DNA of 58,678 nucleotides from Christensenella sp. UBA6406. GTDB taxonomy: Bacteria; Bacillota; Clostridia; Christensenellales; UBA1242. The number at the start of each line of letters is the position of its first letter. Positions within the stretch are counted from its first letter, which is position 1. This document shows, one piece after another, positions 31,701-36,162 of this stretch. The notes under the pieces are model-generated. The model made no database searches. It had not been told where the DNA came from and worked only from the letters and a program-made list of their open reading frames with translations. Made by a program: the position numbers and the translations under genes. The stretch spans positions 1 through 58,678 of the forward strand of contig DJPS01000016.1 in the NCBI GenBank assembly GCA_002438625.1. The letters run 5' to 3'.

Positions 31701-31886
31701 GACCGTAACTTCAAAATTAGCCGTGCTTAAATCACCGCCTTCGCCTTCACTATCATCTAGCCTTATTGTTACTTCATCAACTGTTGATGTTATTTTCGTT
31801 CCTATCTTAACTTCTCCGCAACCAGACACAAACACTGATACGCAAAAGAATAAAAATATTAGACTTAAAGCAAATCTTTTCTTCAT
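16743..31886 (-). CDS. giant GLUG-repeat surface lipoprotein 2 with Gly-rich C-terminus (5047 aa)
   Basis: Signal peptide MKKRFALSL... with lipobox VSGC (C23). Residues ~30-900 and ~1485-2520 are Ig-like (Big_2-type) regions. Six GLUG modules lie at about 907-1485, 2524-2950, 2955-3535, 3555-4170, 4190-4470 and 4482-4800. Residues ~4805-5047 differ from the rest: GGNGG, GGDGGKG and similar repeats reminiscent of polyglycine-II sheets, with a Cys/His cluster near 4890-4922 (C-C, C, H, H, C). No anchor other than the lipid. The start follows TTAAGGAG and a small hairpin AAATTGC/GCAATTT (31904-31910, 31919-31925). The order of domains matches lipoprotein 1, so the two are paralogues that probably arose by tandem duplication. 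Expected role: exposed adhesin or matrix component; ligand unknown. Confidence 0.85.
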   Translation of the reverse strand: MKKRFALSLIFLFFCVSVFVSGCGEVKIGTKITSTVDEVTIRLDDSEGEGGDLSTANFEVTVNEFKNSHIVFRVENEGVVLVSSERKYDRYSVTVTGLKAGQAKVVAFLTENSKVHKDILVNVIQPIKSMALVTGYTHYVAIGHKNAIRPNESMMIAPIDGNVSEIKYSIESNPQNLNVTIDENTGVIDATNATSAGSLVVKAKVSDEVFANIPVNVIKGVDKEDVTIRRVYSTDNDSLILYQNGQAIYDTLTMVKTIEYYSEFVFEIDYTANIMNQNLTISKNGESVTAEKLSVNKVAVKAVGLGKSAITLKFSIDGAEDFIEPLEITFNVSVIESPYDINVNGESSKANGGEFNKTIYNRYASGDYGMAFRFTLTPSSVLEENADILIEFEDTLAVQNSLLILDSEGNRLGAILDASGSVVGFEPFTVKAGETIYIKSTLSTVAQNTKYSFTATSQIAKVYNKGDEVKAKVNLTVLEGIQELTTGQSTIYVEKGEGSGSGSVIYLGTGNNAGDTSGITYKIDNDNIRILKQSNTEYVVYGLKAGESEITFDSGNGHYLTIKIIVYGKLESAIILGDNQFENGSIGEKVVDGQGSLSYVSAKIKGGFSTSVKVNDDASVALIRYEVNAQGQQYVSVSNNTGYVSILGVGRAVVTVYIYGYNEFGVVQDDEALTKTFSVEGYIPINNVAINYASATLKDYTTVGYNNISKHSQLKLNLSIYPNNASIKEEDIAWEIVGSSGSISEFNGLMTTFTAGPILDSDRDSEVVTVVAYVKDKGRTYSANCVIEVVKAVMVQDIKFVNVFNSEIYFDARDGLASYDNENNLVGTRNSYNVQAVAYPNDAFNKNLKYIYIQNRNDDNAVPVFTVSSDGRVMPLRGGVATLRVVAEDSYVDLDHMSLYRDIQIVVADGSSIDTAYRITDSNDLIAIGENTNSMSLHYVLANDIDLSKISSWTPIGAYDRPFTGYLSGKYKIGYNQIEITSKITGLSIDANVSGSNNAYVGLFASINCGQIVDLEVECSKFNINASNLNADLYVGILAGVVRQTIDDTIDRNEKVKKTKIENISVKSLVDNVDNYCINLAQKSNFVGGAFGFIENGVNVTLGGGFTAVDLKHLKVVDNGAITDNDIYVGGFAGAIQSNVYINSANEITSILSATVTGSLSGNATSGDNGKIIYQSYFGNGGLDVVLGELIVEDAGYASSAVGGFIGSAIVDYSTATTAEGEDDSSIDFKAKSAEDFFNKIMIKDVGVSANIVANSILNVGGIVGANDYYINNAYFTGKIKGKSNVGGISGVSTNQISDSVVETGNELAIVGEDKVGGLVGFMDSQERGLIAYENESKTSVINIEIKSIISFSYISTAFKGNAISGSGSIGTIAGFVTNGFVLGCYSDIVATSGKMIGVANGADVRFSFANGATLGVINAVSSYYYISEADNSYNESNLINATYNDVKLWVKPGTTIVVNGKNVDLDESLNGGRLIICRPNELPLFSVLYDMMSVTVKEGGDKFVKVDDSKAVLFYYELDASFESNLSSDKKYEFRQIAGNLNVVNLSDVLDVEVFPIPFSAVRLNVVAKDAKGNESKIVSVNANGTITIKGEGLVLLEISSVVNPSLKTTIQIYVTNFVSAFKLYSGTNASGVEYDNGATISIRKDFKLDAFAKILSTLNDVEFKQSERMGLTIEMQSKASNTYIEGTTSYYTAIGGKVYKAEVVGSDVVFKDLTGGTVVFEAGEDGTINLFMSYNGGKYPIYQNMYTSYFDFGQFTVNQQEFSATYYIEIDDVKHYATMSNNNLVFNDLDVDKLILDKVSKDGKVGYGVYYNGRCYPVYVDKITMDVDSVGTLSFEGIKSYSNEIIFKPFIKAQFVDELNVVVTQNVYASNKQINAKNANINIYEGAINIEASVDSVVYSPSDTISFEVFMISDSKNDGLTAFVSCGDDYLNLSLNYQSTTMLEDGTYKIIYLLNANLENSFTARYLTENKSYDVTFVSDLIADKTKNITLTFAPQQVQRLDVLNYTSGEIKQNSDGEFVYNRNEVASLDIASNSMGMLSINMFPFYSNVDMVTVESEEVNGEKITFTQLVANKYGDGTGGYSAIKPRSQYTDDGKAMILQKYSNVYDEEKSFDGNFYVRTLISDNLPEGTILPVKVTAYTYDENGVLQVSAVKTIDLNVKEIPFVKVELEEESTTHYVVRGTTTNLKVTMGRTFAGQTYNPTAVLDNEELMLSESEVEKVIYTQSNNYDIVNGREVYKDTIYVGIGIPSGTKITVLVVVDYEENGISKSVYSELELIVIDYLIDDIDLYSFNNESNYLRMNMQEYYEIGVSKIFFKSAPTFEVARRMYSSLSTESEGIYNGYFYGTIKLASGKKLYLAKSYNEFVFMNASGTNFEGKRFVYDDDYNLVLKSDSSITLNSLLPATATFELGLEAKMGKLENSIRYDISKFSKKISNNVYGSVETEITPNSKFYIKEDVSTGKAYLIGLSTGSNFGLKYTLKYGFDEYDNYNIKVYSDYDLPETFMIFEQEYSFNIVTFSDMDLPLPVYTQADFEGMTAGEHYILMNDITLTAYKPISTAISSFDGNGYSLIIKTFDIEAVASGNSIELGLFGTISEGTIIKNVTVNISELNSIDLSAYSSINIGFFALYNNGIVTNCAVSYESLSSGEVSYDRSTVINGVEIETVSTMKTLEIKTTANIGGTDTDLTMGAFVLDNNGDITNSRVGEDNNAFIQLKVKGSVAGFAYTNSGHIASSFVSNLFVYNTNPSATDSKTAGFVVRNQGEIMFSYVKGGFILENYRSKYGALISNGNIGGFVYENNGDISDSYSNITLSSNARTGGFVFSNESSGTIKTSYSASKVLTNSALHMPFIGVDAKSNVQNQNPNGIENCYYLKLGDEAYETSSLGEGVVALTSEEFAVELKFNNFSFSVTDVYDSVWTMEQGYPELVSANDIAKSTRAMVRYDDGTFTYIFGVNAHLGAKTNPYLIANAEDFNFYFNQDYKETDKVIDNKYYRIISNIDFNDVAGDNMTKDVTLCNVSIDGNGYKLSNIRINSSANDSETLSIGLFKKIYADSANGKFTTIKNLSLHILEANALNVSYMGGLAGIVEDTNILNINVSSDSVMQAYNVVGGLAGIISGQSVLNRINSSASVQAVYKASEKQEKPLVYDKQENVRKISHAGSVAGIADLSTELPYEEFVLMNNANIKFVSVSGDVSVSGEYVGGVFGYLGESSAVYDISFEVKYDDSENRQQIYSTYCAGGIVGVNYGSINHAKVRHSDENQAKVDNAIKTYLKTGATGNFGKTNLFNGKLWYVGGVVGINYGGIVTNSYTRVDIVDPNISSDLDEVTEQYFGGLVGVTYGGEISSAYASGNIVTKASETEENDNYYAGGLIGRVNYLAGRVIKDQDNKTNPYVITLRTLYALNYWDYSTAKTTFRTDGTNYYAGTYVGYVSPIEDSKITTDVGALYSINQIKFNGKNLFSGSNGVSGSVALRMVGKNDANLLGNSSELDYELERSLSSITLNDIYEIDSTNFAHVTTFLLELLNVSGGSIWDRYWGEYPELRLGNKLNEEEIYTAEQLIKAINESPYKTFRIMNDLDFSGVTSFVKRTFTGKLLSARTDDKDNLISTNFYNIDYTALFAPANKNENIGFFVSTKRATISEINFFIIGANYSSTYVERFGVVSAQDEASSLNNVRVICVSNPQVTSSNAKALSLGTLKINGCKVGGIVGDVSGTIVLNSCSFSGNIELINNYTPTHNLYFGGLIGYSAIVKLYDRTTFGYFDFATNMQFGVYTQKTATEEYAFRLVSEVSLTSLPSGSSTVKVSETDSKCDNLYVGGLVGFNGSMLIANNASIQGRTNSNITISVDASAKYIRVGGLAGRIDSGNIRNFYAYVNVNCSSGEWAYVGGLLGESTNAVISSVYLGAFNNNSKVNVENINSIAKVGGIVGSSIVTSMNASNLSNQTNAYVDIDFSGNAKYLAMGGIYGEFHNYAKTNQAIQNNRINAYGTLNANTAQFMYVGGLVGNNVLKVLDSNDSSATSINYSYSGMEISIYSNKIAYVGGIIGNAENLSLNNLVLSGDETSYKDSGSLEIKNCVASGYIDISTGSKFEHIYAGGIAGDTRDSISNTTILTTIVKPEYGNENKNKYNIDVLAGVNNYKGGNNGITVVDEVTGSRFESSKLLTSDDNTIRFANSDSYNILDYVDFLDEFDRSADMMYQYIKEFITIKSGTVFNPIRVSSSSGILSSSKTYHLLTRDITVTSSKSINGVFAGNYKQITVSDSLFSKIGKYGVVGNFAVKTTSSSGISSAMVADTSNGVVHDLYATGKVQGSSVGGVVTTNNGMILNVIADIEVISSGTSGIIASTSEDGTIFNCFTLGGLVVDSGNYAGTFVGRSENTLFKFVNSVTSLDTTLSSRNAGVVGYADSKTKFVYCSFDPQAVTRNSIATSTSSLKTLAFDRYLSDTINTGSSYYLLYATNKNTNNVCRNSTKNFGYAYFPRFDSFIRTTITGGYTYVNNFSAFYKLMDTDYKAGVKIKLAYNINQHGFDVKGETKKAWNPKSAAGFSGTLDGNNKKLKGIAIDSKKVSNGDNSALMMGFLYVIDNATITNLDLQLESAGSNMMTEYERYYSSSSASTNVMFADMSKYLSYSGGLCAIASKSTISKVKVSFLTTTKLTANVVGGLVGYAESTNITSCETSNLSVTAYDMIAKATSSGDAIYARNLGLAGGICGAMSDGNLTSSKNNGCTVTGDSALDANFYETVLMNNSVDKVSASNVQATVSFKTFTLQKNETIKILTNFDYTDGNNGFNASPVGGLVAYANNVNISSCSNSGKVVTGHAGNGDNAKGFDPETKKGMKGGNGGNVIAGGIVGINANCNLSGNTNSGSFDFVSDGDHGTAAGRGGNGSDGKDDATSCCYGRTNHIQCPLSHGDWGKGVHSCSDVTKGNDGGNGGNGGYAFIGNSYGATSLNPSSSSYKASGSTIDLQCAPGGDGGKGTKGGDGSHFKAEFFGVLLWEGYHAGKNSGRSGNGGYNGNKVNGDDGTVGEYDVDVGGEEQSGGAGAQGEPSYLQN

Positions 31887-32014
31887 AAATTTCTCCTTAA
31901 TTTAAATTGCCCAAAATAGCAATTTTTACATATGTAAATTAACAAAATTTTTAAAAACTTAAATAAACTTCAAATATTGTATTTAAATTTTTGATAAACT
32001 TATGCCAAATCACT

Positions 32015-32035
32015 TACACTTACAAAGTAAGTGTA
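32015..32035. promoter_or_regulatory. operator-like palindrome over the -10 box of giant lipoprotein 2
   Basis: TACACTTAC-AAA-GTAAGTGTA, perfect 9-bp arms (32015-32023 and 32027-32035) with a 3-bp centre. The right arm contains the -10 hexamer of the minus-strand promoter, a classic position for a repressor. The cognate regulator is unknown. Confidence 0.55.
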
Positions 32036-32058
32036 CAAAAATATTGCAAAAAAGTCAA
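32030..32058 (-). promoter_or_regulatory. SigA promoter of giant lipoprotein 2
   Basis: TTGACT (32053-32058) and TACACT (32030-32035) with a 17-bp spacer on the minus strand, giving a leader of about 135 nt. Confidence 0.6.
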
Positions 32059-32089
32059 ACTATTTGGCGAAAAATGTTAAACTTTTTAC

Positions 32090-32118
32090 TTGAAAACGCA
32101 ATAACTTTATGCTAAAAT
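32090..32118 (+). promoter_or_regulatory. SigA promoter of the TtcA-like gene
   Basis: TTGAAA (32090-32095) and TAAAAT (32113-32118), 17-bp spacer, with TG one base before the -10 (extended -10). Leader of about 120 nt. Confidence 0.6.
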
Positions 32119-32244
32119 TAAATAATTAAACAAAGCAGGGCATTTTTGCCAACTTTTACGGCTATTTTTGCCAAAATTAAAAACATTTAAATTGGTAAAA
32201 ATAATAATGCAAAATACACAAATAAGGAGATATAAAAAAAATTA

Positions 32245-33036
32245 ATGAGTATACAAAAAATATGTTCACTTGTTAGACGAGCGATTGATGACTATGATAT
32301 GATACAAGATGGGGATAAGATTGCCATTGGTCTTTCAGGCGGTAAAGATAGCATAACGCTTGCTTCAACATTAAAATACTTCCAAAGATTTAGCCCGCAA
32401 AAATATGATTTAATTGCAATTATAATTGATTTGTTTGATGGCAAAACAGACTATTCAAAATTAACTGACTATTTAGATTCAATAGGATTAGATTATAAAA
32501 TTGTAAACTCACACATTTATGATGTTGTATTCAACATTCGCAAAGAAAGCAACCCTTGCTCTCTATGTGCAAAATTAAGGCGAGGCATTTTAAACACGGA
32601 AGCGAAGAAATTAGGTTGCAACAAAATTGCACTTGGGCACACAGCGGATGATTTAGATGAAACTTTTTTCCTAAGTCTTTTCTATGAAGGAAGAATAAGC
32701 ACCTTTTCGCCCGTATCTTATTTAAGTCAAGTTGATGCAACAGTTATCCGCCCACTTATCTATGTAGATGAAACAATAACAACAGCATTTGCACAAGATA
32801 AGCCCGTTGTTTTCAACTGTTGCCCAGCAGACAAAAACACAAAAAGACAATTTATAAAAGATATGATTGACGATTTAGCGGAAAAAATTCCAAACAGCAA
32901 AAAGCGAATTCACGATGCATTAATCCACACAGAAAGAGTGAACTTAATTAAACCCATACCACGCTATCAGCAAGCCTATGAAATAGAAAAGAAAGCAAAA
33001 GAGGAAAAGAAGAAAAAATTGCCAAAGTATGAATAA
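32245..33036 (+). CDS. TtcA-like tRNA 2-thiocytidine biosynthesis protein (263 aa)
   Basis: An ATP-pyrophosphatase with the PP-loop SGGKDS at residues 31-36, C105-x-x-C108 followed by LRRG, the GHTADDLDET segment at 131-140, and a later N-C-C-P-A-D motif (C192/C193) followed by K-x-T-K-R-Q. This set of PP-loop plus three Fe-S cysteines is that of the TtcA/TtuA group, which adenylates a tRNA base and inserts sulfur using a [4Fe-4S] cluster; TtcA acts on C32. Length is slightly short of E. coli TtcA (~310 aa). The ATG is preceded by AAGGAGAT with a long spacing (15 nt). It is transcribed alone and ends at a shared terminator. Substrate position on tRNA is inferred from family. Confidence 0.8.
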   Translation: MSIQKICSLVRRAIDDYDMIQDGDKIAIGLSGGKDSITLASTLKYFQRFSPQKYDLIAIIIDLFDGKTDYSKLTDYLDSIGLDYKIVNSHIYDVVFNIRKESNPCSLCAKLRRGILNTEAKKLGCNKIALGHTADDLDETFFLSLFYEGRISTFSPVSYLSQVDATVIRPLIYVDETITTAFAQDKPVVFNCCPADKNTKRQFIKDMIDDLAEKIPNSKKRIHDALIHTERVNLIKPIPRYQQAYEIEKKAKEEKKKKLPKYE

Positions 33037-33152
33037 ATTAAAACTTAATTATAATCTATTAAAAAAGGATTGTTTTAATTATTAAAAATTGCATAAAAAT
33101 TTCATCTTAATTTAGAAATGGTAAAGTCAATAAAAACCCCGCTAAAATAGTG

Positions 33153-33192
33153 AAAAACCGCCGTATAACACATAAAATTTACAGCGGTTTTT
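33153..33192. terminator. bidirectional terminator between the TtcA-like gene and spoIIID
   Basis: AAAAACCGC (33153-33161) and GCGGTTTTT (33184-33192), with partial pairing inside the 22-nt loop. T-rich on both strands, placed between convergent genes. Confidence 0.75.
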
Positions 33193-33194
33193 TC

Positions 33195-33464
33195 TTAAAT
33201 TGAATTTTTATTTATAAATTTTTCTGCATACATTTTTCGTGTTGCCTCGCCACCCCTTATGTGTTTTGTTGCAAAGTTTTCACTTAAAATGCGATGAACT
33301 TCTAAATATAGTTCCAAACTTAAACTTTTAAGCTTTTTCGTTACACTATAATGCACTGTGCTTTTGCTTATGCCAAAAACTTCCGCAGTTTTCCTAACGG
33401 TCGCCTTTGTAGATATAATATATTTGGCAAGCGTTATTGCCCTGTCATCAATCGTTTTATACAT
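33195..33464 (-). CDS. spoIIID: SpoIIID, mother-cell sporulation transcription regulator (89 aa)
   Basis: Small DNA-binding protein of the early mother cell that adjusts SigE-dependent transcription. The sequence tracks B. subtilis SpoIIID closely: YKTIDDRAITLAKYII at the start, helix-turn-helix at about 22-41 (TVRKTAEVFGISKSTVHYSV), and the hallmark HIRGGEATRKMY near 68-79 matching HLRGGEATKLKY. The start at 33464 is chosen because AAGGGG lies 8 bp before it and it lines up with the family; an ATG two codons upstream (33470) is almost on top of the ribosome binding site. A good SigE-type promoter is present upstream. It lies in the same block as a SpoIIQ-like gene, as in other Clostridia. 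Confidence 0.92.
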   Translation of the reverse strand: MYKTIDDRAITLAKYIISTKATVRKTAEVFGISKSTVHYSVTKKLKSLSLELYLEVHRILSENFATKHIRGGEATRKMYAEKFINKNSI

Positions 33465-33496
33465 ACACATTTCCCCTTTATTTCTAAAATTATTCT

Positions 33497-33526
33497 ACTA
33501 TATGCGATGCTTATACAATTTATGAC
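33497..33526 (-). promoter_or_regulatory. SigE-type promoter of spoIIID
   Basis: GTCATAAA (33519-33526) and CATATAGT (33497-33504) with a 14-bp spacer. These match the SigE consensus (GTCATATT and CATAnnnT with 13-15 bp), the sigma factor known to drive spoIIID in Bacillus. Confidence 0.6.
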
Positions 33527-33587
33527 AAAATCTCCCACTTAAAAAAATGCTTGCACAATTTAATTTGCAAACATTTATAAAAATCTA

Positions 33588-34109
33588 TCACATTATTTTA
33601 TTTGCACTTACAGTTTCTAAAAGCCTGTTAAATATTTCTAAATGCTCTTTCTCATCATCAATTATGGAAAGAATTGTTTGCACAACTTTTTCATCTGTTG
33701 TAGTTTCAATTAAATCCATATAATTTTTAATTGCCAACTTTTCACTTTCTATATTTTGCTTTAAAAACACTTTTGGACAAGTTTCATAGTTAGCCCATTT
33801 TGTTATGTAAAAATTTTTATTTGCATCAATGAAAATTGGCTCTTCACCCATTGAAACAAGCAAGTTAGATAACTTTTGCACGTGCTCCATTTCATCTTGA
33901 GAAATTTCTAAAATTGCATTTCTCATCTTTTCATCAAGTGCAACAAATGATTGAAATAAATATGTAAAAACAGCACTTAACTCCCCATCCTTGCCACTTA
34001 TATTTTCCCTTATCCTATCCGCAAGCGTATAACTTTTAGGTGCATTTTGTGCATTGCAACCACAGTTGCATCTACAATTTGGATTTTGACAATTTCGTTT
34101 AAATAGCAT
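33588..34109 (-). CDS. ferritin-like four-helix protein with Cys-rich N-terminus (173 aa)
   Basis: A ferritin-superfamily domain at about residues 40-165 with candidate di-metal ligands E43, E73-x-x-H76 (DEMEH), E123 and E153-x-x-H156 (DEKEH), as in rubrerythrins and manganese catalase/CotJC-like proteins. The N-terminus holds five cysteines (C7, C12, C14, C16, C18) in a C-x4-C-x-C-x-C-x-C pattern, not typical of rubrerythrin, whose rubredoxin domain is at the C-terminus. It could bind a metal or crosslink the protein into a spore layer. The ATG follows AAAGGAG. A SigE-like promoter upstream and the neighbour spoIIID suggest mother-cell expression. Exact function unknown. Confidence 0.65.
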   Translation of the reverse strand: MLFKRNCQNPNCRCNCGCNAQNAPKSYTLADRIRENISGKDGELSAVFTYLFQSFVALDEKMRNAILEISQDEMEHVQKLSNLLVSMGEEPIFIDANKNFYITKWANYETCPKVFLKQNIESEKLAIKNYMDLIETTTDEKVVQTILSIIDDEKEHLEIFNRLLETVSANKIM

Positions 34110-34133
34110 ATATCATTTACTCCTTTACTGATT

Positions 34134-34162
34134 AATTTATGCAACACCCGCAAATTATGTGC
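34134..34162 (-). promoter_or_regulatory. possible SigE-type promoter of the ferritin-like gene
   Basis: GCACATAA (34155-34162) and CATAAATT (34134-34141), 13-bp spacer. The -10 fits CATAnnnT; the -35 is weaker than that of spoIIID. Confidence 0.4.
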
Positions 34163-34204
34163 CAATTTAAAAGATAGCAAATTTAAATATAGAAACAAAA
34201 GACA

Positions 34205-34239
34205 CAAAAAAATTTTGGCAAAACAAAATTTACCAAAAT
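34205..34239 (-). terminator. terminator after acpP
   Basis: ATTTTGG/CCAAAAT stem (plus-strand arms 34212-34218 and 34233-34239) with seven T on the minus strand at 34205-34211, about 80 bp after the acpP stop. Confidence 0.7.
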
Positions 34240-34319
34240 CTTTCTTTTGCAAAAAATCCTTTATAACAAATTAAAAATGATAAAAATAAACTTTCAAAAT
34301 TAATTTAATCTTTCGTTAA

Positions 34320-34550
34320 TTAATTAGATTTCTTAGCTTCAATATATTTAACTATGTCACCAACAGTCTTTAAATTAACCGCTTCTTCATCTGGTATAGC
34401 AATGCCAAAATTATCTTCTAGTGTCATAAGCATTTCAACTGTATCAAGTGAATCCGCTCCCAAATCTTCAACTATCCTTTTATCTTCTGTAATGCTATTT
34501 TCATCAATATGCATTTGTTCAGCGATTAGTTTTTTTACTTCTTCAAACAT
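34320..34550 (-). CDS. acpP: acyl carrier protein (76 aa)
   Basis: Carries growing acyl chains in type II fatty acid synthesis on a 4'-phosphopantetheine arm. The attachment site is S34 in the conserved GADSLDTVEM (31-40); the rest (acidic helix II, NFGIAIPDEEA, TVGDIVKYIE) is standard and the length is that of the family. The start at 34550 follows AAAGGAGA; the 14-codon longer frame upstream has no ribosome binding site. It is transcribed alone from TTGTAA (34604-34609) and TATAAT (34581-34586), spacer 17, and is not in a fab operon here. Confidence 0.95.
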   Translation of the reverse strand: MFEEVKKLIAEQMHIDENSITEDKRIVEDLGADSLDTVEMLMTLEDNFGIAIPDEEAVNLKTVGDIVKYIEAKKSN

Positions 34551-34580
34551 AAAAATCTCCTTTTGTAATTTACCTTTATT

Positions 34581-34609
34581 ATTATACAACAACTTTTACA
34601 TTTTTACAA
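34581..34609 (-). promoter_or_regulatory. SigA promoter of acpP
   Basis: TTGTAA (34604-34609), 17-bp spacer, perfect TATAAT (34581-34586); leader of about 25 nt. Confidence 0.65.
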
Positions 34610-34803
34610 GCATTTAAGCATTATTTTTTCGCTACCGCAAAATTTTAATTTTAGACACATCCTAAAAACGCTTAAACATTGTAACTCTACTTTTCTTACC
34701 CTTTTATTTCAATTTAAAGAAAAAAGCAATAATGCAAATATTAATTTATTTATTAACACCACATTAAATGCTTAAATCTTTCAACAATTATTTATTCTCT
34801 ATT

Positions 34804-35391
34804 TTATTTTTCAGCGAATGCTATATAATCGTTTGGATTAACTTTCACGCCATCTCTGTAAAACTCAAAATGTAAATGTGCTCCATCTGTGTGTTCGCCA
34901 TTTGCACTTGTGCCAACTTGCCCTATAACATCGCCAGATTTAACAGTGTCGCCAACTTTAACTTTTACATCGCTATCTAAACTGCTATACAAACTTTTCA
35001 TATTGTTGCTATGCTCTATAACTATAACAGTGCCTTCTAAATAGTTTGTATAAACTTGTGTAACTTTACCATCTGCAACTGCCACAACATTTGCCCCCGC
35101 TTCTGCGCCCAAATCAATCGCTTTATGTGCTTCCCACCTTTTAAGTGTTGCATTATACATTAATTCAGTATCAGAATATTCCTTTATAACTGTAAAATCT
35201 TTAAGTGGCACATTATAAGTAATTGATGGCACATCAACTGGCACAGTTGGTTCTTTCCCATCATCCTTGATATTGCCCGCACCACCTGACGCAATAGCAA
35301 CAACCGCCACAACAAGTGCAACAACTGCCACCGCTATAATGTATAACATATTAGATTTTATAAAGTTCGCAAATCTATTTCTTTTTTGCAT
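34804..35391 (-). CDS. spoIIQ: SpoIIQ-like membrane-anchored LytM/M23 protein (195 aa)
   Basis: One N-terminal membrane anchor (about residues 15-35) with a short basic cytoplasmic tail, then a Peptidase_M23/LytM domain (about 80-190). The zinc ligands are all present: H89-x3-D93 and H172-x-H174. SpoIIQ is the forespore partner of SpoIIIAH in the engulfment channel; the Bacillus protein has lost its zinc site, while clostridial SpoIIQ keeps it, as here. Placement close to spoIIID supports this over a general cell-wall hydrolase. Start follows AGGAGG, and a SigF-like promoter lies upstream. Confidence 0.72.
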   Translation of the reverse strand: MQKRNRFANFIKSNMLYIIAVAVVALVVAVVAIASGGAGNIKDDGKEPTVPVDVPSITYNVPLKDFTVIKEYSDTELMYNATLKRWEAHKAIDLGAEAGANVVAVADGKVTQVYTNYLEGTVIVIEHSNNMKSLYSSLDSDVKVKVGDTVKSGDVIGQVGTSANGEHTDGAHLHFEFYRDGVKVNPNDYIAFAEK

Positions 35392-35413
35392 TTTTTCTTC
35401 CTCCTATACTCAA

Positions 35414-35441
35414 ATTATTGCCACCATTTATGAGTTTATAC
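35414..35441 (-). promoter_or_regulatory. SigF-type promoter of the spoIIQ-like gene
   Basis: GTATA (35437-35441) and GGCAATAAT (35414-35422), 14 bp apart; the -10 fits the SigF pattern GGnnAnAnT exactly. Spacing is about one base shorter than the Bacillus consensus. Confidence 0.45.
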
Positions 35442-35511
35442 ATACATTTTTAATTTTTTCTTAAAATTATATTTATATTGATTTAATTTATTATTTATTA
35501 TAAAGTTAAAA

Positions 35512-35988
35512 TCAATAACTTCCAAGAATTAAAGGAAAACCCACACATACAATATTGCCACGCTTAGCAATTTGAATATTTACTTCTTCTCCATACAATG
35601 AAACACTTTCCCCAAATCCTTCGTTAAACCCATAAATTGTTGAAAATGAATCAAATATTTCAGTTTTAACCATTTTAAAATTTGTTCTTTGCAAAAAATC
35701 ACTATATTGTTGCTCATCCGCCTCAAACTCAATGCTTTTTCCATATATTTTATTTATGTCAAAACTATCAAGCAATTCAAGTTCGTTTTGATTAAGTGCA
35801 ATTATGCCACCTTCTCCATTTTTTATATAATGACTATCACTTACTTGCTCCGCATTATTTAATGAAACATAAAAATAATATTTAGGATTTGCACATTCTT
35901 CTAGTGAGAAATTAACCGCATCATATTTACAAAAACCCACCATAATAAAACATAATATAAATGCTACAAATATAAAAAACTTACGCAT
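35512..35988 (-). CDS. secreted or membrane-anchored hypothetical protein, possibly YwmB-like (158 aa)
   Basis: A signal peptide or anchor (MRKFFIFVAFILCFIMVGF) precedes about 138 soluble residues without cysteines suited to a lipobox. The second half (SFSTIYGFNEG..., then VNIQIAKRGNIVCVGFPLILGSY at the end) faintly resembles YwmB-type proteins found near spoIID/spoIIQ in Firmicutes; this is from memory and weak. It lies 120 bp upstream of the SpoIIQ-like gene on the same strand, so a sporulation link is possible. No catalytic motif is visible. Confidence 0.4.
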   Translation of the reverse strand: MRKFFIFVAFILCFIMVGFCKYDAVNFSLEECANPKYYFYVSLNNAEQVSDSHYIKNGEGGIIALNQNELELLDSFDINKIYGKSIEFEADEQQYSDFLQRTNFKMVKTEIFDSFSTIYGFNEGFGESVSLYGEEVNIQIAKRGNIVCVGFPLILGSY

Positions 35989-36048
35989 ATCTTACCTACC
36001 AACTTTTTAAATGTTTGCCAAATATAAAAAATTTAAACAAAAAAATGA

Positions 36049-36075
36049 GTGATTAATTTTAACTTAACTAATCAC
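36049..36075 (-). terminator. terminator after the Fe-ADH-like gene
   Basis: GTGATTA/TAATCAC stem (36049-36055 and 36069-36075, one bulged position inside) with a minus-strand T7 at about 36040-36046; 90 bp after the gene's stop. Confidence 0.6.
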
Positions 36076-36162
36076 ACACACTTTTTAAAAATTTTACCAT
36101 AACCCCATTACATAAGACTAAAATGAATTAATTTAATTTTGAATATTTATAGATTAATAATT

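Larger units (their letters stand above)
31887..32244. other. divergent promoter region between giant lipoprotein 2 and the TtcA-like gene
   Basis: Two outward-facing promoters with their -35 boxes about 31 bp apart (listed separately), an operator-like palindrome, and small hairpins such as GGCATTTTTGCC (about 32144-32155) in the plus-strand leader. No gene. Confidence 0.6.
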
